A DNA stretch of 64,000 bases from Viola odorata (taxonomy: Eukaryota > Streptophyta > Magnoliopsida > Malpighiales > Violaceae): assembly GCA_963691705.1 (NCBI GenBank), contig OY829542.1:25592579-25656578 (forward strand), given 5' to 3'. The notes under the pieces were generated by a model. The model was not told the origin of the DNA, ran no database searches, and saw only the letters and a program-made list of their open reading frames with translations. Each line of letters opens with the position of its first letter. The first letter of the stretch is position 1. Position numbers and translations under genes: made by a program. Below are positions 20,475 through 33,216 of this stretch, in pieces.

Positions 20475-22042
20475 TGACTCGCCTTCGAAATGGGTCAAAC
20501 ATAATAATAAATCCTGAGGCCTAGATACACAAATTAATTTTCATACAGTGGTAACAGGGTCGATCCACAAAGAGAAAATGAAGTACCAAATCTTCCTTTA
20601 TACGTAAGACAAAGACAAATGCAACCAAAGAGTATCACAAAGGGGGGGTTTGTTGGTTAAACTAGTTAACCGAGAGAGATCGAGGGCACGACAGCTAACA
20701 AGGATAGAAATAATAAAAACAATAGAAATAACAATCATAAACAAGGCGGACAAAAGGGAAATGAGTTAAAATCAGATAAAGAGAAATCTTAGTAAAGGTA
20801 TTTTCTCGGGTTGCGTCGAGGTCTCGTTAGTCATCGACGCAAAGATAGTCCACTCTCATGCTACAGACATGCTATAGAGGCCAGGTACATGTAGGCGTCC
20901 TAGTTTCCTCTTAAGAGAAACTACCCCCCGTTTTCACTATTAATAAGGTAGTCGTGATGTTGCGTCGTCCTCCCAGGCCAGGGGCGGGGAGGCAATGCTC
21001 ACAACACCCTTGAAGAGAAGGAAAGACACGTCTAGGGCTTGATGCCTCTCAGCTTGTCAGACTTGCGACACTGCCCTAATTACTCGCTTGCTTTAGACAA
21101 AACGGACCAAGCTAATGACAATCCATCTAGCGTCTACTTTATTCCAATGCTTCGCGTTAGTTATAACCAAGGAAATGACGAAGATCTAGGATAGTAAATT
21201 AAAAGGTGATCAAACTCCTAACAAAACCATCTAGATCTAGCATTAAAACAGCAAGAGAATAAATATAGCGAAGAGAGTATATTAAAACAGTTTGGTCTCG
21301 AGACTACCTCATGCAACCTTTAAAACACCCTTGCTAAGTTTAAGAACTTAGCCACACATATTAATCAATAACAAAACAGAAGTAAAGGGAAGCATACAAG
21401 AAAAGAGAAATGAAAGGAAAATGCGATAATATTAAATACCAGCCGGAGCTAAAGCTCCGGTTTAGAGAGTAATTCTAGCGACGGCTACAAGAAGATGGGA
21501 GTGACAAATCCCAAGAAGAAGGTGAGCGGATGCTCCTAAAAAGATCCTATGATGTCAAAATGTAAGAAGTGATGCCCTAAAAACCCTACAACTACTATTT
21601 ATATACTCTCATAGCTCACTAGAAGACAAAAAGGCAGCTAAGAGAAAGGGACAAAAGAGTGAGGAGCCCTAAAGGAATATTCCTAGGGTAGCCAAAAGGA
21701 ATCTGGGAAGGAATCCGGCTAGAATCTTGCCGCGCGCGTCCTTGAGAAGAAGTCTGCACGTGCGGCAGTGAGCTCGGGCTAAAATACGGCCCTGAATGAC
21801 AAAAACTGGCGTCCAGGGCACGACATCACAACTGACATCAGGGTCTCAATGAGAGTAGGAACAGCAGGGCCTCGACGCTTTTAAATCCTCAGCAGAATTC
21901 CACAAAAAGGGCGCTTTTCGGAATCTTTTCCTCTTTGAACTCAGATCTGCAAAAAGTACGATTGCAAAGGAAAATTAGCATAATCATGCCCAAGATAAGC
22001 CAAAAAACATAGAGGAAAATATGGCCAAAATTCACTGTATCA
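20475..22042 (-). repeat. 3' LTR of element D (1568 bp)
   Basis: On the minus strand it begins TGATACAGTG at 22042, just after the purine tract, and ends at GCGAGTCA (20475). Its first 112 plus-strand bases match the 5' LTR remnant 32476-32587. A minus-strand TATA box (TATATAAATA) lies near 21605-21596. The long length is typical of Athila elements. No gene is supported inside it. Confidence 0.9.
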
Positions 22043-22056
22043 AATATCCCCACACT
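22043..22056 (-). promoter_or_regulatory. Polypurine tract of element D
   Basis: On the minus strand it reads AGTGTGGGGATATT and directly precedes the LTR start TGATAC. Purine-rich tracts of this kind prime plus-strand DNA synthesis; Athila relatives have a similar GTGTGGGG segment. Confidence 0.75.
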
Positions 22057-22209
22057 ACCCGATGCTCGCCCTCGAGCATCAACAAAACTAAAAATCACCC
22101 CAAGGCATGAACAAATGCAATGATCAAAGTAAATAAACAAACCAGGCACCGATCCGGGCTTCGCCATGACATACTCCATCTAGATAAAGCCTGCATCACG
22201 CAAGAAGGG

Positions 22210-23239
22210 TAACGACCCTAAAGACGAAACTTTCCTGCATCGAGCCCATGAACCAACAATCCTCACCAGATAGGTATTTGCGCTCATGCTCGTGGTAGAC
22301 TAGGTGTTTATCACTCATAACTAAATGCAGTTAGTGCAGCATAAAACCAGACTTGCATATCAATCCGAGTACATTGGTACACATGCATGGGCAATCATTC
22401 AATCAAAAAGAAACTTCGCATCAGCAAAAAGAAAGAAAAGGGAAGGGGTTGGCTTAGAAAAGAAAAGAAAGAGGTGGAACAGAAAAGAAGAAGAAGAAGG
22501 GAGAAGAATAAAGAAGACCAATTCAAACATGGATGGATTCCTTGGCTAGAAAAAGGTGAATTGGTAAGTCAGCACTTGTCGAGGGCAAGATGGGTGTGAC
22601 GAGGGAGAGACGAAGGATTTCTTCTACTGGCATGGGGTTTTCTTCTGACGTGGCACTGGCAGCAAGTTCTATGTTCGCATTTTGTCCATTCCTTTTATTC
22701 TATATTTTTTTTTAAATTTAAAATTAACGACCCTAAAGACGAAACTTTCCTGCATCGAGCCCATGAACCAACAATCCTCACCAGATAGGTATTTGCGCTC
22801 ACGCTCGTGGTAGACTAGGTGTTTATCACTCATAACTAAATGCAGTTAGTGCAGCATAAAACCAGACTTGCATATCAATCTGAGTACATTAGTACACATG
22901 CATGGGCAATCATTCAATCAAAAAGGAACTTCGCATCAGCAAAAAGAAACAAAAGGGAAGGGGTTGGCTTAGAAAAGAAAGGAAAGAGGTGGAACAGAAA
23001 AGAAGAAGAAGAAGGGAGAAGAATAAAGAAGACCAATTCAAACCTGGATGGATTCCTTGGCTAGAAAAAGGTGAATTGGTAAGTCAGCGCTTGTCGAGGG
23101 CAAGATGGGTGTGACGAGGGAGAGACGAAGGATTTCTTCTACTGGGCATGGGGTTTTCTTCTGACGTGGCACTGGCAGCAAGTTCTATGTTCGCATTTTG
23201 TCCATTCCTTTTATTCTATATATTTTTTTTGAAATTTAA
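22210..23239. repeat. 515-bp tandem duplication in the 3' region of D
   Basis: Copy 1 (22210-22724) and copy 2 (22725 to about 23239) both start TAACGACCCTAAAGACG and end in a T-rich run. They differ by few bases, so the duplication is younger than the element. Each copy holds a Lys/Arg/Glu-rich plus-strand open frame (about 74 codons) that is low-complexity and not taken as a gene. The rest of 22057-24333 has no supported coding. Confidence 0.92.
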
Positions 23240-24333
23240 AATTTGAAATTTTTTTTTTATAAGGAGGGCACGAACTTAACTGGAATTCTTTGGGCACATC
23301 TAGGGTATGAGACTTTTGATTCTTCTTGCCTCAGAACTGCTTTTAGCACCACTACATGCTTCTCAGCATCCCCACACTTGACTTTAGGGGAGGGGCTCTT
23401 TCCTTTGATATTTCATCTAGGGCATGATGAGGTTTCTGTTATCTTGCCCTAGATCTGCATTCTGCACCTAAGCCTTTACTGGATCTGCTTCCCCACACTT
23501 ATTCGCTTCTGCTCTTCCTTCGACGTTTCTAGCCCTTGACGCTACCCTCAACGATTGTTGCTTACCTGCCAAAGAAAAAGATCAAAAAATAAGCTCAAGC
23601 GGTCAAGAGATGAAAGAAAAGAGAGGGGGGGTAGGAAAATGTCGAGGGCAAGATGATAGAAAGTGAGAAAATAGAGGGAGAAAAGAAAGAAATAAGACAT
23701 TGATGCGAAGACTTTTATCATTTTGAAGCTTTCCCATGTCTAATGGTGCCTATACCCAAGAATATCATGCAAGTCCAGCTAGTGCCTAACTAAGCATCCT
23801 AATCGCACATGAAAGAAAGTATGGCAGAAGGCTCAAAGTGCTCACTATGGTGCTTTAGTGATTGCTGATGTCTAGGCCACGATGCAGATATAAGGCATAA
23901 CATGCAAAATATGCGTGACTAGGCCAAGATGTGATGCCAGGCAGTTTATACAATGCAAAGATCAGCATTTAATTCATGCATGAGGGTTTTAAAACTGGCA
24001 GTGCAACCTTTTAGCGAAAACCTCAAAAATAAAATCCAAAAGAGAAAAAGGAAAATAAAATAAAATCCGAAAATAAAAATAAGAACACAAAACATGCAAT
24101 CATGCAACAGACAAGGAAATAAACATGCGGTCATGAAAATTAAAAAAAAAATGCAAACATAACAAGTAAATCCCTTCCCACACTTAGGCTGCGCATTGTC
24201 CTCAATGCGGGAAGGGCACACATAGAAGTTCAAATGAAAAAATAAAAAGTACAGCAAAAAATAGTAAAGGGTGAAAATGTTTGGGGCCCTCCTCGAGGGC
24301 AAGATAATTGTTTTTCCGGGGGGGGGGCGGGAA

Positions 24334-26322
24334 TCAAGAGGGCGGGAGATTGCGTCTGCCAACCTCCGCCATGAGTCCTTGGAGTTTAGTGAGAATGGCG
24401 TGAAGAAGTCGCTCGAGATATGGCGCGCTTTGAATCGTGTCGGGGCCTGCAGGGGTAGGATCATGGGCTGGAGAGTAAGGTGGCCGAGAGGAACCGGCGC
24501 GGGCAGGGCGAGGCTGCTTCGGCGGTTGCTCTGCTGCTGGAAATATAAAGTCGCCTCCACATTTGGTCCCGAATACTTGCTCCTTCTGTGGTGTGAGACC
24601 TGCACTAAAGCTCAAAACACCCCGCGAGATACAGAGATTCCCAATCCCATCAAGTGTACGGGGGTCCAAAAGTTTAAAAGCAATAGGGGTAAGGACAAGC
24701 TTTTGCAGGTCGAGGGCATGATGATTAATAGCGAGCAAAGTAACAAGAGAACCAAAAACTGAGCTGCGAGAATTGTTTTGAATGCTAGTGATAACAGTCG
24801 CAACCCATTACCCTAAATTAACTCTATACCCATGCAACATGCACCATAAGAAAAATAGCTCTTGCAACGAGAGTTGGCCTGAATTATGATACTTACCTGC
24901 GAAGGTAATGGCCAAGCTATGGTGCAAGATGCACAAACAAGGGTCCTGGATCTCATGGGCCTTAGAGTTTCGGGGGCTGAATTAGGCATTAGAATTGCCG
25001 CTCAGCTCCCGAAAGGCCACGGTAGCATCAAAGTTGGAAGGGTAAGAGGTCAAAGCATTTCTATATTGTTGGAAGGGTTTTCAAATCAGAGGCATTAACA
25101 AATCCAAGCAAGCAATTAAAAACATCAATGGACAAGACAAACCATTCATTTATCAACCTAAAATTTATAGCATCAACAGCAAACAAGTTGGGGGCATATT
25201 TATCCTTAGGTTTAAAGTACTCAGGCACAATCCAAAAAGAGGTAAAAAATTTGAGGGAAAGCTCGAGGAAAGTAGGGTGTTCGGGGAAGAACAGAACTTC
25301 CCACCCAATATTTTGCACGAGCTCTCGCACCCGAGGTCCTACATGCATGGCAGCTAAAAAGTCCATATCTAGCCGCAAGGGCTAACGCCTTTATGGTAAA
25401 AAGAATGCAACTTTTCAAGAGAGGCCTTATCATGGAATTTCAACCATCCTTTTAGAGATGAAAGGTCAGAGGGAACCTGGGATGACGATCGAGGGGTAGA
25501 CGTTGGAACTGGTGCCGTGCCCTCGACGAGAAGTCGCTCCTGAGGACCCTTGGATTTCTTAGATATGGAGGCCTGGACCTTGCCCTTGCTCGCTGTCGAG
25601 CTCTTGCGTTTACGGTCGGCTGGAGTTTCTGGTTCCTCCACCGGCTCTGCTCTGGCCGAAGCTTTTTCCTTTCCCTTTTTCGCCGCACGGTGAGCGGCGG
25701 CTACTCGCTCTTTTTCGGCTTTCTCTACGGCTTCCTTCTCCGCAGCTTCTCTCTCTTCTCTTCCTTCTTCGGCTTCCTCGCCGTCATCTCCCTCAGCATC
25801 CTCATCAGCGCCCTCATCTGTGCCTTCATCACTATCACCCGTCTGTTCCTCACCGTCGACGCTAGGCTTGACCTCTTCCTCTACCTCTTTCTCAGCCGGA
25901 GCGTCCTCGTCCTTAGTGTCCGAGTTTGACACTAGGATTTCTTTTAGCACGTCCTCCACCGTCAGCTTTCGAACTGCTGACGGAGAAGGCTTTTTGGATG
26001 GTGGCGGTTTAGAACTCGCAGCGGTGGGTTCTGGCCGGTGTCTGGACACGCGTCCAGATCTAGTCATGGGGGATGTAGCAGGGACCGAACCGGTGATGAA
26101 GACGTCATCCTCTGCTGAGCTAGGCTGCGCGGCGGGAGAACTTGTCAGAGGACGAGAGGTCGGTGTTTCTTCTGTTGGTTGAGTGGTGGGTATTCCGGTG
26201 TTGGTGAGAGACTTGAAGGTTGCGTGCGAGTGTGTAGACGATGAAGTGATATGGCTGTGAGGAAGAGTTGTTGGTCTTACTCCGGAGGTCTTTTTGTGAG
26301 CCACACGCTTGATTCTTCCCAT
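24334..26322 (-). pseudogene. Third ORF (envelope-like/accessory) of Athila-type element D, broken
   Basis: A third ORF after pol in the pol direction is characteristic of Athila elements; its role is unproven and it is sometimes called envelope-like. It starts at ATG 26322 (MGRIKRVAHKKTSG). The N-terminal 317 codons are Ser/Thr/Pro-rich, then strongly acidic (about 25960-25760), then basic with Lys/Arg clusters. A frameshift near 25375 moves the conserved globular part (GWEVLFFPEHPTFLELSLKF and following) to another frame, 25378-25061. A further piece, 24738-24334, is Pro/Arg-rich. No transmembrane segment or signal peptide was convincing in the main piece. F keeps the same start at 59070. 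The function is unknown. Confidence 0.7.
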
Positions 26323-26941
26323 GGTGATGAGAGAGTGTGATTAGGGTTTGAAGGTTGGTGATGGAGAAGGTAACGTGTTTGCTTAGAGAGAGATAGATGG
26401 TAAGTGAGGAAGATGATGATTGATAATGATAAGGAAGAGTGTGGGGAAGGGAAATCGTGGAAAAGTGGAAAGGACGGAGAGAGAGAATCACGCAGGCAGA
26501 GTGATTTGATCCTGTCCTTGCTGCTGACGTGGCGCACGGAGAGGATGCGAGTTGTCACTTACGTATCCCAACTGCCAAAAGAAATCCCTTTTCAATTTTT
26601 GAAAAGGGTGTTAGGAAAAGGATATGTACAAAAAGAGGGAATAAATTGAAGATAATTAAGGAATAAAAATAAAAATAATAAAGAGAGGGACATGAGTAAT
26701 AAATAAGGAGAAGACTAGTGGGCAGTTAATATAGGAAAAAGAGACACATTAAATAAAAGAAGGAAACTAACAAACATCCTAATTAAAACAGACAACTATT
26801 TAATAAAAAGCAAAGAGAATTAATTAACGGGAATAATGTATTTGCAATAAATGAAAAGAGCGTGAGGCGAATTAAATCAATCATGAAATTCTGCCTCTAG
26901 TGGTCGTCTTTATCGTCTTGGCCTAAACGTTCACCAGCTGT

Positions 26942-28037
26942 TTAGGGCTGGACAGGTGGATTGACCACCACTTCTTTTTCTATTGTGAAGGGCTTGAATC
27001 CCTCGTAGAAAGGTTTCAGGCGATGCCCATTCACTTTGAAAATTGTATCCGAATCCAAGCTCTGGATCTCGACTGCTCCATGGTCAAAAATGGTTGTGAC
27101 CCTATAGGGGCCTATCCACTTGGGTTTTAGCTTACCTGCAAAAAGTCTCAAACGGGAGTTGTACAAAAGAACTTTTTGACCAATAACAAAAGACTTGGGT
27201 AAGAGCAACTTATCGTGATAGGCTTTTGTCTTGCCCTTGTAGATAAGGGCGTTCTTATAGGCATCGTCACGAAGTTCCTCAAGCTCTTGAATTTGCAACC
27301 GACGGTGTGTACCTGCCTCCCCAAGATCCATATTGACTTTTTTAATTGCCCAAAAGGCCTTGTGTTCGATCTCAACATGAGAGATGGCATGGCTTGCCGT
27401 AGACCAGTCTATAGGGGGTCATTCCGATCGGGGACTTGAAGGCGGTCCTGTAGGCATAGAGAGCATCATCCTGTTTTAAGTTCCAATCCTTTCGAGACTG
27501 GTTGACTTTTTTCTAGAGAATGGACTTGATCTCTCTGTTGGAAACTTTAGCTTGCCCATTAGTCTGAGGGTGGTAAGTTGTCGAGACCTTGTGATGGACT
27601 CCATATTTGGCGAGAAGAGAGGTCACAACACGGTTACAGAAATGAGTGCCCCGATCACTTATGAGGGCACGAGGCGTAGCGAATCGATTGAAGTCGTTTG
27701 TGCATAGGAAATTGATGACCTACTTGTAGACGTAGTCGACGGCCAGCAAGATATAGATGTTGCCAAACGAATTCGGGAACGGGCCCATAAAGTCCATTTC
27801 CCAAATGTCGAAAATTTCATAAGAGATAATGTTGGTCAGCGGCATCTGGTTCCGAGCGCCTATATTTCCCGTGGCCTGACATCGAGGGCATGATGTGCAA
27901 TACATGTAGTTGTCCTTAAAAATGGTTGGCCAGTAAAGACCAGCCTCAAGGACTTTCATCGCTATTTTCTTTGATGCAAAATAGTCACCTTCTGTCGAGG
28001 AGTGGCAAAACCTTAAGATCGAGGGCACCTCATCCAT
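26942..28037 (-). pseudogene. pol: Integrase of element D (broken)
   Basis: The zinc-binding part (CTSCPRCQATGNI) and the first catalytic Asp (LAVDYVYK) are in 28037-27720, which ends at TAG. The core continues with [13 protein letters not shown] and then [11 protein letters not shown], where Lys replaces the catalytic Glu. Further stops follow to about 27340, and the C-terminal part is open again at 27331-26942 ([21 protein letters not shown], then the KWIGPYRV block). The region 26941-26323 downstream is non-coding and holds the leader of the third ORF. Confidence 0.85.
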
Positions 28038-28183
28038 TGCGATGCATCTCCTGATGAGTTGATCGGAATAATGCTTCGAAAGATAGGGGTAGTCCCCGAT
28101 ATAATACCTTGATTGCCTTTGGATGCGCTGTCTTTCAGATGGTGAGGAATCGGCTGGGAAAGATCCAGTGGCAAGGAAATTGG

Positions 28184-29806
28184 CTATATCAGAAAATCAA
28201 GGAAAATGGAGAGCGTGGACAGGACACAAGCGTTCATCAGGAAAATGGAAAGGATGGGCACTTGCGAATCATCCTCTTGAGCTGGCAGTCTGCTTAAATG
28301 ATCCGCCACTAGATTTTCTATTCCTTTCTTATCTTTGATCAAGATATCAAATTCTTGTAGCAACAAGATCCACCGAATAAGTCGAGGCTTAGCGTCAGCC
28401 TTCATCAAGACACATCTAAGGGCTGAATGATCTGAATACACACTCACATGCATGCCCAAGAGGTACTGCCTGAACTTATCAAGGGCAAAGACAACTGCCA
28501 AGAGCTCTTTTTCCGTGGTCGTGTAGTTCTGTTGGGCTGGATCTAATAGCTTAGAAGCATAATAGATGGCGTACGTCTCCTTGTCCTTCTTTTGACCCAA
28601 AATGGCGCCGAGGGCATGATTGCTAGCATCGCACATGATCTCGAAAGGGATGGACCAATCAGGGGCTCGAATAATTAGAGCAGAAATAAGTTTAGTCTTG
28701 AACAGATCAAACGAATGTTTGCAATCGCCATCAAAGATAAATTCCACTTCTTTCTAAAGTAGGCGACATATGGGTTGAGTGATTTTCGAGAAGTCCTTAA
28801 TGAAATGCCTGTAAAAACCAGCATGTCCTAGAAAGGAACGGACATCTTTTACACAAGTAGGATAGGGCAGAGACTCGATGACCTCAATTTTTGCCTTATC
28901 TACTTCAATGCCTCTACTAGAAACAATATGACCCAGGACGAGGCCTTGATCAACCATAAAATGACATTTCTCCAAGTTTAGGATCAGATTGGTCTCGATG
29001 CAACGCTGTAGAATTTTCTTCAGATTGGTAAGACATTCGGCAAAGGAGTTGCCATAGACAGTAAAATCATCCATAAAGACCTTGATACCCTTCTCGACGA
29101 ATTCTGAAAAGATGCTCATTATGCATCGCTGGAAGGTAGCAGGGGCATTACATAAACCGAAGGGCATCCTCCTATAAGCGAACGTACCAAACGGACAGGT
29201 GAAGGTAGTCTTTTCCTGATCCTCAAGAGCGATTGGAATTTGATGGAAGCCTGAATACCCATCCAAACAACAGTAGTGTGTCTTGCCCGTGAGGTGCTCT
29301 AACATCTGATCAATGAAGGGAAGTGGAAAATGATCTTTCCTCGTGGTCGTGTTCAAGCGGTGATAGTCAATACCTGCACGCCAGCCGTTCTGAATTCTAG
29401 TCGGGATCAAAGCACCATCTTTCTCTGTAGTGATCGTGATGCCGGTCCTCTTTGGTACAACTTAGACGGGACTCACCCATGGGCTATCGGAAATGGGGTA
29501 AATAACTCCCGCATCTAATAACTTCAGCACCTCCTTCTTGACCACCTCCATCATGGGAGGATTCAGTCTCCTTTGAGGTTGGCGGACGGTCTTGTTGGCA
29601 TCCTCAAGATGAATTCGATGGGTGCATAAAGCTGGTGACAAGCCCTTGATGTCGGCTATTGTCCATCCGATGGCTTTCTTGAATTCTTTCAACAAAGAAA
29701 TCAATTCCTTCTCTCCCTGTTTGTTCAGCTTGCTGGAAATAATTACTGGAAGAGATTGTTCAGTGCCAAGGTAAGCATACTTAAGGTGCGAGGGCAAGAC
29801 CTTCAA
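28184..29806 (-). pseudogene. pol: Reverse transcriptase and RNase H of element D
   Basis: Open pieces at 29806-29462, 29410-28754 and 28747-28184 together span the reverse transcriptase and RNase H. Motifs seen are HFPLPFIDQMLEHLTGK, GLCNAPATFQRCIMSIF, FMDDFTVYGNSF (catalytic) and, in RNase [31 protein letters not shown] and [11 protein letters not shown]. Two stops split the pieces, and a frameshift near 29810 uncouples them from gag-protease. The same order and residues occur in F. Confidence 0.9.
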
Positions 29807-32417
29807 TTCAAGCGTCGGGCTTGCTCTAGAGAAGAAGGAAATCGGGCATGGTTATCGTGACGAGGTGAGACAACAGGTGGTTCTGGGGAGAGAATAGGTA
29901 GCTCTTCGAGATCTGAAACAGCTGAATGCAACTCAGGGGGTGTAGCGACTGTCGAGGCCAAGTCCTCTAAAGTTACTAGTGTAAGACTCCTGTCGAGGCC
30001 AAGCTTCAATGGATCAACAGAATTTAATTTAGATAACTCATCAACAAATGGATCAATCAAATCAATATAATTGAGACTAAAAAACTCGGAAGGATATCGC
30101 ATGGCCTCAACCATATTAAATTTAATGATTTCTCCATCAAACTCAAGTGAAATGGTAGCGTCGTAAACATCTATCTTGGCCCTAGCGGTGGCAAGGAACA
30201 ACCTACCCAGAAGTACATCTGTGGCTTTAGCAGAACCATCTCCTTCCATGAAGATAACGTAGAAGTCTGCTGGAAAAATAAATTCGCCGACTTGGACAAA
30301 GACATCTATAATAACGCCCTCGGTATAGATAACGGAACAGTCAGCTAACTGGATTACAAGTCTGGTACTTTGCAAGGGACCGAGGCCTAGACGGTTATAG
30401 ATCGTCGAGGGCATGAAATTAATGCCAGCACCTAAATCACACATGACCTTCCCAACGCCAATCGTCCCAATCTTACAGGGGATAATGAACATGCCCTGGT
30501 CTTGACACTTTGGAGGAATTTGTCGCTGAATATGGGCTGAAACATTGGCGCCCACGCTGATTTTGTTGACTCCGGCCATGTTGCGTTTGTTGATGCATAA
30601 GGTCTTAAGGAACTTGGCATAGCATGGAACACTCTTGATTTCTTGAAGTAGAGGGATATTGATGACAACTTTGCTGAATATATCAAAGATTTCATGCTCT
30701 TCTTTGCCCTTCTTGGACTTGACAAGGCGTTCGGGAAAAGGAGGTTCAAGGATTTGGTGAATGTACTCTTGTGTGAATTCGAGTTGGTTCGGATTGTTCC
30801 GTGGAGATCCTCTTGGAGAACGGATACGATCCACCATCACATCTGGAATTTTAGGCTCCTTCTTCTTTTTAACTTTGAGCTCGTGTGCGAGATGTTGTGC
30901 GATGTCGAGGGCAGGATTTTCTGGAGGTGGCAATTCAGTACCACTTCGAAGAGTCATGGCACATGCCTCGTGCTTCAGATTGGGTTCAGTCTGCCTAGGA
31001 AGACGACTTTTGTTTTTCAACTCCTTCATTTCAACGGTCATCATACTCATTTGCTTTTGCAGTTCGAAAATAACACTCTTGTAGTGGATGCTCTCGTCAG
31101 CTGACGGAGGAGCAGGGGCTGGATCCTTGGATGGTGGATATGGGTACTGCTGGTTGTGTTGATATGGAGGTCGAGGCCTAAAATTCTGCATGTTGAAAGG
31201 AAGCTGAGATTGGTTACCATACTGGTACTGCTGCTGTGGCGGCTGACTAGGGCCTGACGATTGTGGATTATGAGACCAACTGAAATTAGGATGTTTCCAG
31301 CCTTGATTGTAATTTTGGCCATAGGGGACATTGTACCCTCCAATTGCATTAACTGAAATTTCCTCGGGAATGTAAGGACAGGTGTCTGTGGCATGGTCCA
31401 CAAAATTACAAATCTGGCAAGCCTTGATCTGGACAGGTTGTCCTGAAGCCATATTCTGCAATATACCCATGATGTTATCTAACTGACCCTGCATGGCAGC
31501 AACATGGGCATGTTGGCTGTTACTTGCTACTGTTTCAAATGCAACAATAGTCTTGGCCATGAGCTCAATAATAGCCTTGGCGGCAGCTGGAGTTCGGGCA
31601 CAAAGGGAACCACTAGTTGTGGCATCCAACAAAGCTTTATCATTTCATTTCCACGCTTCGTAGAAGTACTGGGTAAGGGCATGATCGGTCAGATTGTACG
31701 AAGGACACAAGGCTTGCATTTTCTTGTAACGTTCATGATATTGCCCTAGACTCTCGTCGTCCTTTTGCACAATAGAAACTAATTGTTTACGAGTCACGCT
31801 TGTTGTTGCTGTTGAGTAATACTTATCCGTGAAGGCCTTAGACATCTCTGCCCACGTCGTAATAGATCGAGGAGGAAGGTTATAGAACCAATCCTTGGCA
31901 GCATGCTTGAGGGACCACATGAAAGCTCGTAGCTTGGCCTGGTCGACATCAACATTAGTAGGTTTCATGGCCTCGCAGACCGAATGAAGATGTTGTAGGT
32001 GACGATGTGGATTCTCCTTGGGCAATCCGTGGAAAGATGGCACATGATGCATGACAGCAAATTTGAGTATCCAGTCATGTTGAACAACGGGCCAGACAAT
32101 ACAGCTACTAGGAGCTTCGGGGGCGACATTGAGATCATCTATTGTTTGAACAATAGGAGGCGGAGGTGGCAAATTCGGTGGTCGTTCATCTTCCATGTTT
32201 GGAATATGGGGGTTGACAAACTCAGCGGCGTTGAGGTCTTGATGAAAGAAAGAAAATTCGGCAAGAAAGAAACCCTCGGGATTATCCAGATCTTCTAGAT
32301 TCCTATCGAGGGGAAACGAGGGGTAATTGGTACCCTAGCTTACCTTCGAAGTCCTCTCTCAGTTCTGGTAAGCTCAAGATCAAGTGGTATGAGGTCCGGA
32401 GCAGATCTCCTGGTCAT
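29803..32417 (-). pseudogene. gag: gag-protease of element D with a 609-codon intact stretch
   Basis: The natural start is the ATG at 32417 (MTRRSAPDL, same as F at 53010). An early TAA and a frameshift break the N-terminus; 32196-31645 is open and holds the gag core (FMWSLKHAAKDWFYNLPPRS). TAG at about 31643 interrupts it. The stretch 31632-29803 (609 codons) contains the end of gag, a zinc-knuckle-like CQICNFVDHATDTC, a Gln/Pro/Tyr-rich linker and the protease with MCDLGAGINFMP and LLGRLFLATARAKIDVY. It is one of the longest open frames in the window, but it lacks a proper start. Confidence 0.88.
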
Positions 32418-32452
32418 ACAAATAACAACAAAAATTAGTACAAATCAAGATC

Positions 32453-32470
32453 TCCCTAGCAACGGCGCCA
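32453..32470 (-). promoter_or_regulatory. Primer-binding site of element D (tRNA-Asp type)
   Basis: On the minus strand TGGCGCCGTTGCTAGGGA, five bases after the LTR end at 32476. It matches the tRNA-Asp(GTC) 3' end apart from a few bases and fits the primer sites of C and F. Confidence 0.82.
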
Positions 32471-32475
32471 AAATT

Positions 32476-32587
32476 TGACTCGCCGTCGAAACGGGTCAAA
32501 AATAATAATAAATTCTGAGGCCTAGATACACAAATTAATTTGCATACAGCAGTAACAGGGTTGATCCACAGAGAGAAAATGAAGTAC
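32476..32587 (-). repeat. Remnant (112 bp) of the 5' LTR of element D
   Basis: It matches 20475-20586 closely, then stops abruptly at GAAGTAC (32581-32587), where caulimovirid-like sequence begins. Most of the 5' LTR is gone. Confidence 0.88.
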
Positions 32588-32821
32588 GTAATAAAATCAG
32601 CAAAACAAGTATGGAAAACCACCTTAGATACAAAAGTAGAATCTGTATATCCTCCATTAGAAGAAATACATACATATAACACATCATAATAACATCATTT
32701 CAGCTTCACCATTTAAACACATTCCTGAAGAAACCAGAGAAATAAATCTAAAAGACATTAAAAACATTCAAACTCAAAATAATTATACAAACCTCATGCT
32801 AAATACTCTAGCAACCGACAA

Positions 32822-33133
32822 ATGATAGAAGAAACCAATAAAGTTATAAACACACCTATCTTGCCACTTGACGAACATGTACATGAACATCTGATCCCAT
32901 CTTCCTCAACTCTGCCATCTCCCTCTTCTACTTATGAGCCTTACCTGTTGGATTTATTGGTAGCGGAGCCACTTCCCACTTCTTCCGGCGGAGGTAGAGG
33001 TAAGACTATTGATTGGAATGTTATCTCTCGCATCAGAGAAGAAACCAATTTAGGCCCTTGGTCAGCCAGTAAATCCGTTAGTCAACCCACAGGAAGAGTG
33101 GTCCCGGTGGTGGTCCTGACCAAAGAGGTGTAA
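32822..33133 (+). CDS. Small ORF at the end of the first viral copy (unknown)
   Basis: A 103-codon frame from ATG 32822 shares its first 39 codons with 34739 onward in the second copy. In both copies this ATG overlaps the stop of the preceding frame by the bases ATGA, as tightly packed viral genes do. Its last 60 codons (with GGGRGKTIDWNVISRI) are not in the second copy and show no motif I recognise. It may be the start of the coat-protein frame joined to other DNA. Confidence 0.4.
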   Translation: MIEETNKVINTPILPLDEHVHEHLIPSSSTLPSPSSTYEPYLLDLLVAEPLPTSSGGGRGKTIDWNVISRIREETNLGPWSASKSVSQPTGRVVPVVVLTKEV

Positions 33134-33216
33134 TCTCGGAAGCAAGACATAATATTACTAATTAATACTATTATCTCTATTTCCCTGTAAGATATTTAAA
33201 TAAAATCCATTTTACC

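Larger units (their letters stand above)
20475..32587 (-). mobile_element. Athila-type Ty3/gypsy element D (12.1 kb, 5' LTR truncated)
   Basis: Read on the minus strand, D has 112 bp of 5' LTR (32587-32476), a tRNA-Asp type primer site, gag-protease, reverse transcriptase, RNase H, integrase, a third ORF, a long 3' region with a 515-bp tandem duplication, a purine-rich tract and a complete 3' LTR (22042-20475). It inserted into element C at 20474. The outer part of the 5' LTR has been replaced by an endogenous viral segment. Frameshifts and stops break every gene except one 609-codon gag-protease frame. Confidence 0.93.

Noticed and set aside
22325..23114. Lys/Glu-rich plus-strand open frames in D's tandem duplication
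   Set aside because: Low-complexity, present twice by duplication, opposite to the element's direction, and with no family match. Not taken as genes.
30432..31104. Plus- and minus-strand open frames opposite gag-protease of D
   Set aside because: They are out of phase with the conserved gag and protease motifs and have no family match.
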